Below, one piece after another: positions 47,061-55,368 of a stretch of 64,000 nucleotides of DNA; the first letter of the stretch is position 1, and each line of letters opens with the position of its first letter. The DNA comes from Nguyenibacter vanlangensis. GTDB taxonomy: Bacteria > Pseudomonadota > Alphaproteobacteria > Acetobacterales > Acetobacteraceae. The stretch covers positions 1,436,001 through 1,500,000 of the forward strand of contig NZ_CP152276.1 in assembly GCF_038719015.1 (NCBI RefSeq), read 5' to 3'. Under the pieces are notes generated by a model. It ran no database searches. It saw only the letters and a program-made list of their open reading frames with translations, and was not told the origin of the DNA. Made by a program: the position numbers and the translations under genes.

Positions 47061-47078
47061 TTGGCGGAAAATTTCATC

Positions 47079-47522
47079 ATGATCGTCGATCGCGTCACCG
47101 AAGCCATCCTGCGCCTGCTGCAGCATGACGGGCGAATCAGCAACGCCGACCTCGCCCAGCGGGTCGGGCTGTCGCCCTCGGCATGCCTGCGGCGGGTCAG
47201 GATGCTGGAGGAACAGGGGGTCATTCGTGGCTATCGCGCGATCATCGACGAGCGGTCGGCCCACAGCATGACCACCGTGATCGTGCAGATCACGCTGGAA
47301 CGGCTGACCGATGACGCGCTGCGCCGGTTCGAGGCCCGGGTGCGGGATTGCGCGGATGTGCGCGAGTGCTACCTGATGACCGGGGACGCGGATTACCTGG
47401 TGCGGGTCGAGGCCCGCGACCTGGCCGATTATGAGCGGATCCACAAGGAAGAACTGTCGCGCCTGCCGGGGGTGGTGCGGATCCAGAGCAATTTCGCCAT
47501 CCGGCCGGTGGTGCAGCGGTGA
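47079..47522 (+). CDS. Lrp/AsnC family transcriptional regulator
   Basis: 147 residues from ATG 47079 (TTG 47061 is in frame). The N-terminal helix-turn-helix ILRLLQHDGRISNADLAQRVGLSPSACLRRV is followed by the RAM ligand domain (VIVQITLERL ... YLMTGDADYLVRVEARD). Divergent from alr-dadA, so it is probably the alanine-responsive activator of the dad genes. A stack of four palindromes lies downstream. Confidence 0.93.
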   Translation: MIVDRVTEAILRLLQHDGRISNADLAQRVGLSPSACLRRVRMLEEQGVIRGYRAIIDERSAHSMTTVIVQITLERLTDDALRRFEARVRDCADVRECYLMTGDADYLVRVEARDLADYERIHKEELSRLPGVVRIQSNFAIRPVVQR

Positions 47523-47529
47523 AGATAGC

Positions 47530-47584
47530 CTAGTGTCCTGATTCCGAAATTCGCAAGCGAATTTCGGAATCGAAAGGACACTAG
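47530..47584. repeat. Palindromic element A
   Basis: Outer arms CTAGTGTCCT / AGGACACTAG enclose a perfect inner stem GATTCCGAAATTCG / CGAATTTCGGAATC with a CAAG loop; three unpaired bases GAA lie between the inner and outer right arms. About 24 bp of stem in total. Confidence 0.9.
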
Positions 47585-47595
47585 AATCAATATTT

Positions 47596-47649
47596 TAGTG
47601 GCCTGCTGGTCCGAGAAATTCTCATAAGAATTTCTCGGGCAGGACACTA
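47596..47649. repeat. Palindromic element B, same outer arms as A
   Basis: Outer arms TAGTGGCCTGC / GCAGGACACTA (one mismatch) enclose CCGAGAAATTCT / AGAATTTCTCGG around a CATA loop. The outer arms are those of element A; the inner stem differs. Confidence 0.88.
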
Positions 47650-47689
47650 GAGCATTTCCACTGAACACCGGTTCAGCGGAAATGCTCTA
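47648..47689. repeat. Palindromic element C
   Basis: TAGAGCATTTCCACTGAAC pairs with GTTCAGCGGAAATGCTCTA with a single mismatch around an ACCG loop. It shares its first two bases with the end of element B. Confidence 0.9.
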
Positions 47690-47715
47690 TGTTGTTATTT
47701 TATCGAGCATCTTCA

Positions 47716-47743
47716 CCCGTTCAAACGATTCCGTTTGAACGGG
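47716..47743. terminator. Palindromic element D, probable terminator for the convergent genes
   Basis: Perfect 12-bp stem CCCGTTCAAACG / CGTTTGAACGGG with an ATTC loop, 8 bases beyond the end of the leftward permease gene. It may terminate the permease transcript; no strong T-run follows in either direction. Confidence 0.6.
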
Positions 47744-47750
47744 ATCTGCC

Positions 47751-49223
47751 CTAACAATCGTCGGGGCCGCGCAGCACCCAGGCGCCACGCCGGCGCAGCA
47801 CCAGCCGGTAATAGAGCGCCGAGGCCACGCAGATCGCGCCGGTGGCGGCCAGGCTGGGCCGGCCGATCACCGGGTCGAGCCAGTTGGTATAGACGATGGA
47901 CAGCATGGCCAGCAGCGCGACGGCCGGCAGGAGGGGAAAGAGCGGCATCCGGTAATGGCCGTGGTCCGTGGTGCCGTTATGGCGGCCCATGATGACCGCG
48001 ACGCAGAGCAGTCCGGCGATCAGGACGAGGGTGGAACTGGTGATGACCAGCAGCGCGGTCTCGGGCACCAGGCAGGCCAGGCCCGCGATGACCCCGCAGA
48101 CCAGGGTCGCCACCCAGGGCGAATGGAACCTGCGGTGGGTGCGCGTCAGCGCGCCGGACAGGCCGGCGGGCCAGATGCGGTCGCGCCCGGTGCTGTAGGC
48201 GATGCGTGCCGCCAGCAGCATCATTGCGATCAGCGCGTTGAAGATGGCCAGCGCGATGCCCAGGCTGACCATCGTGGCCAGGATCGGCCCGCCGCGCGCC
48301 GCGATGAAATCGCCCAGCATGTTGCGCGCGCCCAGCAGCGCCCGCAGGTCTGGCGCCCCCATCAGGATGGCGATCACCGGAACCAGTTCCGACGCGATGG
48401 CGATGGCGAAGGCCCACATCACGGCCCGGGCGATATGGCGCCCGGCATCGTGGGTTTCCTCGCCGAAATATACGGCCGCGCCATAGCCGTTATAGGCGAA
48501 GAGAGCGACCGAGGTCGCCATGCCGATCATGGCGGGCGAGGCCGGCACCAGGCCGGTGCCGCCCGGCATCGCCGGGTGCAGCAGCAGGCCGGTGAGCGGC
48601 CGGGCGACATGCAGGAAACCCAGCGCGACCAGGACCAGCAGGGCAAGGATTTCAACGACCAGGAACAGGCCGGTGAGCACCGCGTTGGTCCGGATATTGA
48701 GGATACCGACCAGGGTGACGATTGCGATGGTGACCAGGGCGGTGGGCACCGGCGGCAGGCCGGGCAGCAGCACGCCAAGATACGTGGACAGGCCCAGCGC
48801 CATCACCGCCGGGATCAGGCAATTGCCGATCAGGCTGGCCCCCATGACCAGGAAACCCCAGAACGGCCCGACGACCCGGCCGACGATGGCGTATTCCCCG
48901 CCGCTGAGCGGATAGGCGGAGGCCAGTTCGGCGAAGACGAAAGCCAGGCACCAGGCGATGGCCGCCCCCGCCGCCATGCTGAGCAGCGCCCCCGACCCGG
49001 CCGTGGCCAGGACGCCCGGCACGATGATGAATACCGACGAGGCCGGCGAGATCGCGGACAGGGCGATCAGCAGCGCCCCCGGCAGGCGCATGCTGCGGCG
49101 CAGGCCGCCGGGTGCCGGGTGTCCGGGGGCCGAGTGTCCGGGGGCCGGATGACCGGCGGGTACGGCCTGCGGCGACCCGGTATCGAAGGGCGGGCGATCC
49201 AGCGTCTCGGCGTCCGGCATCAA
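47751..49223 (-). CDS. APC family amino acid permease
   Basis: 490 residues, twelve predicted helices. The first helix region LPGALLIALSAISPASSVFIIVPG and the SGGEYAIVGRVVGPFWGFLVMG motif are typical of the APC superfamily. The first 35 residues are a hydrophilic Pro/Gly tail with a repeated GHPAPGHSAPGHPAPGG encoded by 15-bp repeats. Placed near dadA-alr and a D-stereospecific-type peptidase, it may take up amino acids for that pathway. Confidence 0.93.
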   Translation of the reverse strand: MMPDAETLDRPPFDTGSPQAVPAGHPAPGHSAPGHPAPGGLRRSMRLPGALLIALSAISPASSVFIIVPGVLATAGSGALLSMAAGAAIAWCLAFVFAELASAYPLSGGEYAIVGRVVGPFWGFLVMGASLIGNCLIPAVMALGLSTYLGVLLPGLPPVPTALVTIAIVTLVGILNIRTNAVLTGLFLVVEILALLVLVALGFLHVARPLTGLLLHPAMPGGTGLVPASPAMIGMATSVALFAYNGYGAAVYFGEETHDAGRHIARAVMWAFAIAIASELVPVIAILMGAPDLRALLGARNMLGDFIAARGGPILATMVSLGIALAIFNALIAMMLLAARIAYSTGRDRIWPAGLSGALTRTHRRFHSPWVATLVCGVIAGLACLVPETALLVITSSTLVLIAGLLCVAVIMGRHNGTTDHGHYRMPLFPLLPAVALLAMLSIVYTNWLDPVIGRPSLAATGAICVASALYYRLVLRRRGAWVLRGPDDC

Positions 49224-49285
49224 GCATGCTCCTTGCGCGTATCGTGCCTGTTCGTCTTTCGTCTTCGTCTTTCGTCCGGCGGGTC

Positions 49286-50377
49286 CTACCGGGCACCCGG
49301 AACCAGCGCCCGCAGGCGCGCGGGGTCGATGGCGTGTACGACGCGGCCGGCCTTGCCGGTCATGGTCTCGGCCCCCAGCATGGCGTTGAGGATGGCTTCG
49401 TCCACCGCTTCGACCGTCGCCAGGAACAGGGCGTCCATGTCGTCATTGCTGACGGCCTCGAGACGCAGGCGCGGCGGCTCGGGCAGTGCGCCCTGGTCGT
49501 TGGCGGTGGAGAAGGCCAGGAAGATATCGCCCGAATTGTTGCCCGAGGGCGTGCCCCCGCGCCCCATGCCGATCGCGATGCGCCGGGCGATGCGCTGCAA
49601 CTGCACGGGCAGCAGGGGGGCGTCGGTCGCGACGATGGCGATGAGCGAACCGCGCTCGGAGGGAAACAGCGTGTGTTCCGGCATGGCGGGACCGACCGGC
49701 GCCCCGCAGACGGTCAGCCAGGGGCGGCGGCCGTGATTGGCCTGCACCAGCGCGCCCAGCGTGTAGGTGCCGATCCGCGTCGACACCAGGCGCGACGCGG
49801 TGCCGCTGCCGCCCTTGAATTCATAGGCGATCATGCCGGTGCCGCCGCCGACATTGCCCTCGGCCACCGGGCCGCCGGAGGCGCCGTCGATCGCGGCCAG
49901 CACGTGGTCTTCGGTCACGTGCTGGCCGGCGATGTCGTTCAGCCAGCCGTCGAATGTCTCGCCCACCACCGGCAGCGGCCAGAAACTCTCGCCCACCATG
50001 TCGGGGAAGCGCCGCGCCAGCCAGCGCACGATGGCATGGTGCGCGATGCCCAGCGAACAGGTGTTGGTGACGGCGATCGGCCCGGTCAGGCAGCCGGCTT
50101 CGCGGATCCAGTGGCAGCCGGTCAATTCGCCATTGCCGTTCATGGAAAACGCGCCGGCCCAGACCGGGTGCAGCAGGTCGGGCTTCGGCCGGGGCAGCAG
50201 GACAGTCACGCCGGTGCGGATCGCCGCGCCGTTCGGCGCCTCGCCGATCAGGGTCGTGTGCCCGACCGTGACGCCGGGAATGTCGGTGATCGCGTTCAGC
50301 GGTCCGGGCGTGCCCGGCATCGGCAGGCCGAGCGCACGGGCGCGCGGGCGCCCGCCGGGCGTGGATTGTCGCCGCAT
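49286..50377 (-). CDS. P1 family peptidase (DmpA-like aminopeptidase, S58)
   Basis: 363 residues from ATG 50377, chosen because GCGGAGTA lies upstream; the open frame extends to 50458. The N-terminal part has DIPGVTVGHTTL and NTCSLGIAHHAI; EGNVGGGTGMIAYEFKGG is the oxyanion region. Self-cleavage to expose the nucleophile is expected at Gly244-Ser245 in SERGSLIAIVATDAPLLP. DmpA and relatives remove N-terminal D- or L-residues (D-Ala, L-Ala, beta-Ala) from short peptides. The gene lies 62 bases upstream of the permease. Confidence 0.93.
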   Translation of the reverse strand: MRRQSTPGGRPRARALGLPMPGTPGPLNAITDIPGVTVGHTTLIGEAPNGAAIRTGVTVLLPRPKPDLLHPVWAGAFSMNGNGELTGCHWIREAGCLTGPIAVTNTCSLGIAHHAIVRWLARRFPDMVGESFWPLPVVGETFDGWLNDIAGQHVTEDHVLAAIDGASGGPVAEGNVGGGTGMIAYEFKGGSGTASRLVSTRIGTYTLGALVQANHGRRPWLTVCGAPVGPAMPEHTLFPSERGSLIAIVATDAPLLPVQLQRIARRIAIGMGRGGTPSGNNSGDIFLAFSTANDQGALPEPPRLRLEAVSNDDMDALFLATVEAVDEAILNAMLGAETMTGKAGRVVHAIDPARLRALVPGAR

Positions 50378-50479
50378 ACGATACTCCGCTTGTCCCAGCC
50401 CGCGCCGTGAGCCGGCGCGCATGGTGCGATCATGCCGGGATCGTTCCGATTCCGCCATCCCCCATGCGGGGCGCCGGTG

Positions 50480-51061
50480 CTATTCCACCAGCATGTCGGG
50501 CCGGAACAGGGCTGATTTGTCGATCACCCGCCCGGCCAGCATGAACACTCCCCTGCCCGTGTAATGCAGGGTTTCGGGGTGGGCCGGAACGGGCCGGACA
50601 TGGGCCTTCACGACCTCGAAAATGAAGAAATTATAGCGCTCCACCAGGGCATCGTCATGGAGCACGCATTCGAAGCCGGCATGGCATTCGTCGATCAGCG
50701 GGGCGGCGACATGCGTGGCGGCTTTCGCGGTCAATCCGAAATGCGTGAACTTGTCGGCCGCCGCGCCGGATATGTTGCCGATCCCCACGACCTGATCGAC
50801 CATTGATGCCGTCGGCAGGTTGATCACGCACTCCCGGCTCTGGCGGATCATCTCGAAACTCTGATTGCCGTTCCAGATCATGCAGCCGACCAGCGAAGGC
50901 GCGAATTCCAGGACCGTGTGCCAGCCCAGGGTCATGATGTTGCGCCGCCCCTGCCAGGACGACGAAACCAGCACGATCGGCCCCGGCTCCAGATAGCGGC
51001 GCACCTGCGCGACGGGGAAATCCTTGCGGGCCGTTTCCTGCCCGGCATGGGGCTTCGCCAT
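50480..51061 (-). CDS. Flavin reductase family protein (DIM6/NTAB-like)
   Basis: 193 residues from ATG 51061, which follows GGAGGG; the upstream open frame is ignored. The flavin-binding split-barrel motif PGPIVLVSSSWQGRRNIMTLGWHT is at the N-terminus, with NQSFEMIRQSRECVINLPT following. Members reduce or bind FMN as partners of monooxygenases or act alone. 102 bases upstream of the DmpA-like gene in transcription order. Confidence 0.9.
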   Translation of the reverse strand: MAKPHAGQETARKDFPVAQVRRYLEPGPIVLVSSSWQGRRNIMTLGWHTVLEFAPSLVGCMIWNGNQSFEMIRQSRECVINLPTASMVDQVVGIGNISGAAADKFTHFGLTAKAATHVAAPLIDECHAGFECVLHDDALVERYNFFIFEVVKAHVRPVPAHPETLHYTGRGVFMLAGRVIDKSALFRPDMLVE

Positions 51062-51244
51062 GACGCCCTCCGTTCGGATCGGGCCGGCGGCGCGATGCAC
51101 GCGGCCCGCAGGGGGACATAACCGCTGTCGCGAATCCCGGTTCGCCGCCACCGCCGCGCAGCCCGTTCAACCGATGGCGAGGACCAAGCCAACCGCCCGT
51201 GGAAACGTTTCCACAGGATGACGAGACGTGGGAGGAGAAGCCCG

Positions 51245-51742
51245 ATGCCGATGACACTCGAAGGATCCTGCCAGTGCGGGGCGATCACGTTCTCGGTCCA
51301 GAGTCAGGCGCCGGTTCCCTATCAGCGCTGCTATTGCTCGATCTGCCGCAAGACGGCGGGTACGGGCGGCTATGCCGTCAACCTGTCCGGCATGGCCGCC
51401 ACACTGCACGTGCATGATCCGGCCCACCAGAAGCGCATCGTCCATGCGGTGATGGGGCGCCGGGGCCGGCATGTCGAACATAGCAGCGCCGAGCGCCATT
51501 TCTGCGGGCGCTGCGGCACAGCGCTGTGGCTGTATGATGCCGAATGGCCGGACCTGGTCCATCCGGCGGCAGGAGCCATCGACACCGAACTGCCGGAACC
51601 GCCCGCGCGGGTGCATATCATGCTGGGGTCCAAGGCCGGCTGGGTACAGCCCGATATCCGGCCGGGCGACGGTGCCTTCGACGGATATCCCGAGCAGTCG
51701 CTGGAGGAATGGCACCGTGCGCATGGGCTGTGGCACGCATGA
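51245..51742 (+). CDS. GFA family protein (glutathione-dependent formaldehyde-activating/CENP-V fold)
   Basis: 165 residues from ATG 51245, preceded by GGAGGAG. Zinc cysteines: CQCG near residue 9, CYCSIC near 29 and CGRCG near 88. The family binds glutathione adducts, though most members are of unknown activity. Convergent with ohrR. Confidence 0.9.
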   Translation: MPMTLEGSCQCGAITFSVQSQAPVPYQRCYCSICRKTAGTGGYAVNLSGMAATLHVHDPAHQKRIVHAVMGRRGRHVEHSSAERHFCGRCGTALWLYDAEWPDLVHPAAGAIDTELPEPPARVHIMLGSKAGWVQPDIRPGDGAFDGYPEQSLEEWHRAHGLWHA

Positions 51743-51765
51743 CGGCCGCGTCGCCTCTGGCGGGA

Positions 51766-52227
51766 TCACGGCCGATCAAGCGTCGCCTGTTCCAGGCCGG
51801 CCCGCAGGGCGTCGATTTCGTCCTTGAGCCGCATGAGCTGCTCCGGCGTCCGGCCCGTGGCCCGAAGGATACCGGCTGGAACCGACGCGGCACGGGCCTG
51901 CAAGGCCGCCCCCTGCTCGGTCAGCGTCACCCGCACCTGCCGCTCGTCGCGCGCATCGCGGGTCCGGCGCAGCAGGCGGGCGGCCTCCAGCCGCTTGAGC
52001 AGCGGCGTCAATGTACTGCTCTCCAGCGCCAGCTTCTCGCCGATCTGCCCCACCGGCAACCCGTCCTGCTGCCACAGCACCGTCATGACCAGATATTGCG
52101 GATAGGTCAGGCCGAGCGCATCCAGCAGTGGCTTGTAGACGCGATTGAACGCGTGGCTGGTGGCATAGAGCGAGAAGCACAGGAAATGATCCAGCGTCGG
52201 TGCGGCGGTCGGAATGGCGTCGGGCAT
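51766..52227 (-). CDS. ohrR: MarR family organic-hydroperoxide regulator OhrR
   Basis: 153 residues. LDHFLCFSLYATSHAFNR carries the peroxide-sensing Cys17. The winged helix is in GQIGEKLALESSTLTPLLKRLE and DARDERQVRVTLTEQG. Oxidation of the Cys releases DNA and derepresses ohr, which is divergent with 197 bases between the starts. The two AAATCG-type boxes there are the expected binding sites. Confidence 0.94.
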   Translation of the reverse strand: MPDAIPTAAPTLDHFLCFSLYATSHAFNRVYKPLLDALGLTYPQYLVMTVLWQQDGLPVGQIGEKLALESSTLTPLLKRLEAARLLRRTRDARDERQVRVTLTEQGAALQARAASVPAGILRATGRTPEQLMRLKDEIDALRAGLEQATLDRP

Positions 52228-52255
52228 GGCGGGCCTCCTTCGAACCGCGCAAGAT

Positions 52256-52344
52256 AAATCGTGCGCGACCTTATCGACAGCGCACTGTCCGCATGGCAGC
52301 CATACGAATTATTATATAGCCAACGATCAAATCGTGCGCGATTT
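52256..52344. promoter_or_regulatory. Two OhrR operator-like boxes
   Basis: AAATCGTGCGCGA occurs at 52256-52268 and at 52329-52341, the second extending into the palindrome AAATCG-TGCG-CGATTT (52329-52344). One box lies near each divergent start. They are the only repeated palindromic sequence in this intergenic region. Confidence 0.72.
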
Positions 52345-52424
52345 ATTGGTCATCGAAGGCGGCGTCGATGGAACCGGCCACGGGCGCCGCGCCTTCGCCA
52401 CCCATTGCAGGAAGGATCAAGACC

Positions 52425-52853
52425 ATGTCCGTAAATGTCCTCTACCGTACCTCGGCCCGTGCTACCGGGGGTCGCGACGGCCGTTCCGCCACGCTGGACG
52501 GCGCGCTGGACGTCAAGCTGACCACGCCGAAGGAGCTGGGCGGTCCCGGCGGCGAAGGCAACAACCCCGAACAATTATTCGCCGCCGGCTATGCCGCGTG
52601 TTTCCTGGGCGCGATGAAGTTCGTGGCGTCGCAGGGCGGCAGCGCCAAGGTGCCGGCCGACACGACCGTGACGTCCACGGTCGGCATCGGGCCGCGCGCC
52701 GAAGGCGGGTTCGGGCTGGAGATCGCACTGGCCATCGCCCTGCCGGGCGTCGAGCGTGCCGCGGCCGAGGATCTGGTCGCCAAGGCGCATCAGGTCTGCC
52801 CCTATTCGAATGCCACGCGCGGCAATATCGACGTGAAGCTGTCCGTCGTCTGA
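52425..52853 (+). CDS. ohr: Organic hydroperoxide resistance protein Ohr
   Basis: 142 residues from ATG 52425 (GGAAGGA upstream). Catalytic Cys59 (AACFLGA) and Cys125 ([11 protein letters not shown]), with the conserved Arg20 and Glu49, make it an Ohr rather than OsmC. It reduces organic and fatty-acid hydroperoxides using lipoylated proteins. A perfect hairpin follows. Confidence 0.96.
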   Translation: MSVNVLYRTSARATGGRDGRSATLDGALDVKLTTPKELGGPGGEGNNPEQLFAAGYAACFLGAMKFVASQGGSAKVPADTTVTSTVGIGPRAEGGFGLEIALAIALPGVERAAAEDLVAKAHQVCPYSNATRGNIDVKLSVV

Positions 52854-52864
52854 CCGTGCCCGAT

Positions 52865-52890
52865 CGGCCGGCCATCGCATTGGCCGGCCG
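52865..52890 (+). terminator. Hairpin after ohr
   Basis: Perfect 10-bp stem CGGCCGGCCA / TGGCCGGCCG with a TCGCAT loop, 12 bases after the ohr stop. No clear T-run. Confidence 0.6.
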
Positions 52891-52933
52891 GTGTTCCCGC
52901 GCCTTCGGGATTCGGGCGCAGGTTCGGGGCCGG

Positions 52934-53791
52934 TCAGAGCAGAAAGGCCAGGGCCTGGGCGCAGGGGCGTGAGATTTTCAGCGTGAACAGGTCGTCGGCC
53001 CTTGACCGCCCGAGGGTCACGGCCGCCACTTGCTTACCGGTTTCCACTGCCCGCCGCACGAAGCGATAGCCGGACGGGACCATCAGCGACGACCCCACGA
53101 CCAGCACCCCGTCGGCCCGTTCCAGGTGCGCCATCGCCCGGGCCTTACGCGCCCCGGGAATATCCTCGCCGAAAAAGACGATGTCGGGCTTGAGAAGGCC
53201 ACCGCACTGCAGGCAGTCCGGCACCGCGAAGCCCGAAAAATCCTGCGCGTCGAGATCGGCATCGCCATCGGGCGCGCTGTCCGCATCGAACCGCGACCAG
53301 GCCGGGTTCAACTGCTCCAGCCGGTCCTGCATCTCCAGGCGGGTCGTCCGATGCCCGCAGACGGTGCAGCAGACCCGCGCGAGCCGGCCATGCAGTTCGA
53401 TCACCCCCAAACTGCCGGCCGCCTGGTGCAGCCCGTCGACATTCTGGGTCACGACATGCTCGGTCCTGCCCATCGCCTCGAGCCGCGCGAGCGCGCGATG
53501 CGCGTCGTTCGGCCGGGCGCGCAGCAGATGCCGCCAGCCGACCAGGCTGCGCGCCCAATAACGCCGGCGAGCGGCATCGCTGCCCATGAAGGCCTGCCAG
53601 GTGATCGGACTGGCGCGTTTCCAATCGCCATTGAGATCGCGATAATCCTGGATTCCAGATGCCGTGCTGCATCCCGCTCCGGTCAGGACCAGAAGCCGCC
53701 GATGGCGATGCACGAAATGCCGCAGCGCGTCTTGCTGCTGCACATCCTTTCCTGCCGTCGTCGCATACCCCTGTCCGGTTCCCGCGCCCAT
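52934..53791 (-). CDS. NAD-dependent protein deacylase (sirtuin, class II-like)
   Basis: 285 residues. GAGCSTASGIQDYRD is the NAD-binding motif of class II sirtuins, TQNVDGLHQAAG and ELHGRLARVCC hold the catalytic His, and the zinc cysteines are in CCTVC and CLQC. It removes acyl groups (or ADP-ribosylates) using NAD. Convergent with ohr, divergent from the TetR gene. The Gln in SGIQDYRD replaces the usual Pro. Confidence 0.94.
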   Translation of the reverse strand: MGAGTGQGYATTAGKDVQQQDALRHFVHRHRRLLVLTGAGCSTASGIQDYRDLNGDWKRASPITWQAFMGSDAARRRYWARSLVGWRHLLRARPNDAHRALARLEAMGRTEHVVTQNVDGLHQAAGSLGVIELHGRLARVCCTVCGHRTTRLEMQDRLEQLNPAWSRFDADSAPDGDADLDAQDFSGFAVPDCLQCGGLLKPDIVFFGEDIPGARKARAMAHLERADGVLVVGSSLMVPSGYRFVRRAVETGKQVAAVTLGRSRADDLFTLKISRPCAQALAFLL

Positions 53792-53963
53792 CTCACCCCC
53801 TGTCCACCGTCCACGCGTTTCGGATGGGCTGGCTGGATCTTGTCAGAAATCCTCCCCTCCGTGCGGTCAAATCCGGCGGCGCGCCCCGCCCTTTTTCATG
53901 GTGCCGCGCCGCTTCCCGCCAATTCCTGTTCCCGGGCCGCACGACGATGTTTACACTGTCCGC

Positions 53964-54560
53964 ATGAAGGATGATGTGGCGAAGCCCGCCGTCAGGCGCC
54001 AGACCTACCACCATGGCGACCTGCGCGCCGCTTTGATCGAGGCGGGGCTGCGCCTGCTGGCCGATCGCGCCGTGGATGCGCTTTCTCTGCGCGAGGTCGC
54101 GCGGGCCGTCGGCGTCAGCGCGACCGCCGTCTATCGTCACTTTCCCGACAAGGACGCCCTGCTGCGCACATTGGCCGGTGAAGGGCTGAACCGCCTGGCC
54201 CGGGCGCAGCGCGCGGCGTCCGACGCGGCGGGCGGCGGCAGCGCGGGCTTTGCCGCCACAGGACGCGCCTATGTCCGTTTCGCGCTGGCCAATCCCGCAC
54301 TGTTCAGGCTGATTTTTGCCTCACCGTGCCAGGACGGAGTTGCCGGCGGAGCACCCGAGCCCGAAGCCCTGGCCCTGCTGCGGGCGAACGCCGCAGCATC
54401 CATCGGGAACGACCAGGACAGTGACGCGGCCCGGATCGCATCCATCCGAGCCTGGTCGCTGGTCCACGGCCTGGCCATGCTGATGCTCGATGGCCAGGTG
54501 CCGGTGGATGACGCGCTGATCGAGGCCGTCATCGATCGCGGGCCCCGCCCCATGCCATGA
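53964..54560 (+). CDS. TetR/AcrR family transcriptional regulator (WHG domain)
   Basis: 198 residues. The N-terminal helix-turn-helix reads LREVARAVGVSATAVYRHFPDKDALLRTLA. The C-terminal domain FAATGRAYVRFALANPALFRLIFA and SLVHGLAMLMLDG is the WHG type. No obvious target gene is divergent other than the sirtuin; the ligand is unknown. Confidence 0.92.
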   Translation: MKDDVAKPAVRRQTYHHGDLRAALIEAGLRLLADRAVDALSLREVARAVGVSATAVYRHFPDKDALLRTLAGEGLNRLARAQRAASDAAGGGSAGFAATGRAYVRFALANPALFRLIFASPCQDGVAGGAPEPEALALLRANAAASIGNDQDSDAARIASIRAWSLVHGLAMLMLDGQVPVDDALIEAVIDRGPRPMP

Positions 54561-55368
54561 CCGGCGTCGTACCATGACACGCGGGCATCCGGCAGGATCA
54601 CGGACGCGCGCGCGGAGATCTATCGCCGGTTGACGACATGACGGCCCGGTCCGCATCCGCCAGCGTGTCGCGGACCACGGGCAACAAAGCCCTTTTCCTT
54701 GCAATAGAGTTCCGGTTCCGGCTGCGCGGCGGCCGCCGGGATCATGGCGTCGACTGCAAAAAACCTGCCGAGTACCGGCTCACGCAAGCAGGCGCGATCA
54801 GCATGGAATTGTCCGGAAGGTAAAAAACCCCGGCCAAACCACGTGATTCACGGATACGGATGAAGCCGTCACCATGCGACAAGCGTCGCCTGACTCGCCG
54901 CGCGTTTATAATTTCATTGTAACGACTCTTAGTTCGTCAAATCCAGGCTACATGGACGATTCAGCCCCAAAACGTAACGCCGCAAGCTCCGCCATTCCCG
55001 GTTCCAGAAAAGAACCGAAATATCCCAAGGAAACAGAAATGATATTAGATAATATTCCAAAATCCGTTGGAAATTATAAAAAAATAGAACACCAGAACAT
55101 ATTGGAATTCTATTTTTATATAAAAAACTATATCAATCCATGACTCGGTCATGGATTGTTTGAAACGAAAAAACCTAAAGCAGAGACATTATGTCCATAT
55201 CTCGTCTCTCTTTCAAGAAAAATCGTTATCAATTAAATTTTAAAAGTCTTCCGCCGAATCTTCGTGGACTTCGTTTGTGTGTCGTCAACAAACTCTATCG
55301 TTCTGAAGCACCTTCTGGGTATTCGGAACCGCCTGATCACGTCACCTCGTTCAAAACCGGAGGTCGCT
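54561..55368. other. Gene-free region turning AT-rich
   Basis: 808 bases. The first 250 are GC-rich with no convincing gene. From about 54840 it becomes AT-rich (for example 55060-55135). An 89-codon frame (54874-55143) and a short frame from 55191 have no recognisable family and are not called. The last part is the probable promoter and leader of the Hint-domain gene. Confidence 0.6.
55134..55158 (+). terminator. Hairpin in the AT-rich region before the Hint gene
   Basis: Perfect 11-bp stem CAATCCATGAC / GTCATGGATTG with a TCG loop. It could be a terminator for an unrecognised small transcript or a leader structure. Confidence 0.45.

Noticed and set aside
47530..47743. Insertion sequence
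   Set aside because: Palindromes with shared ends are present but no transposase frame lies between or beside them.
54874..55143. 89-codon frame in the AT-rich gap
   Set aside because: No family, no ribosome binding site, and mixed composition; kept only as part of the described gap.
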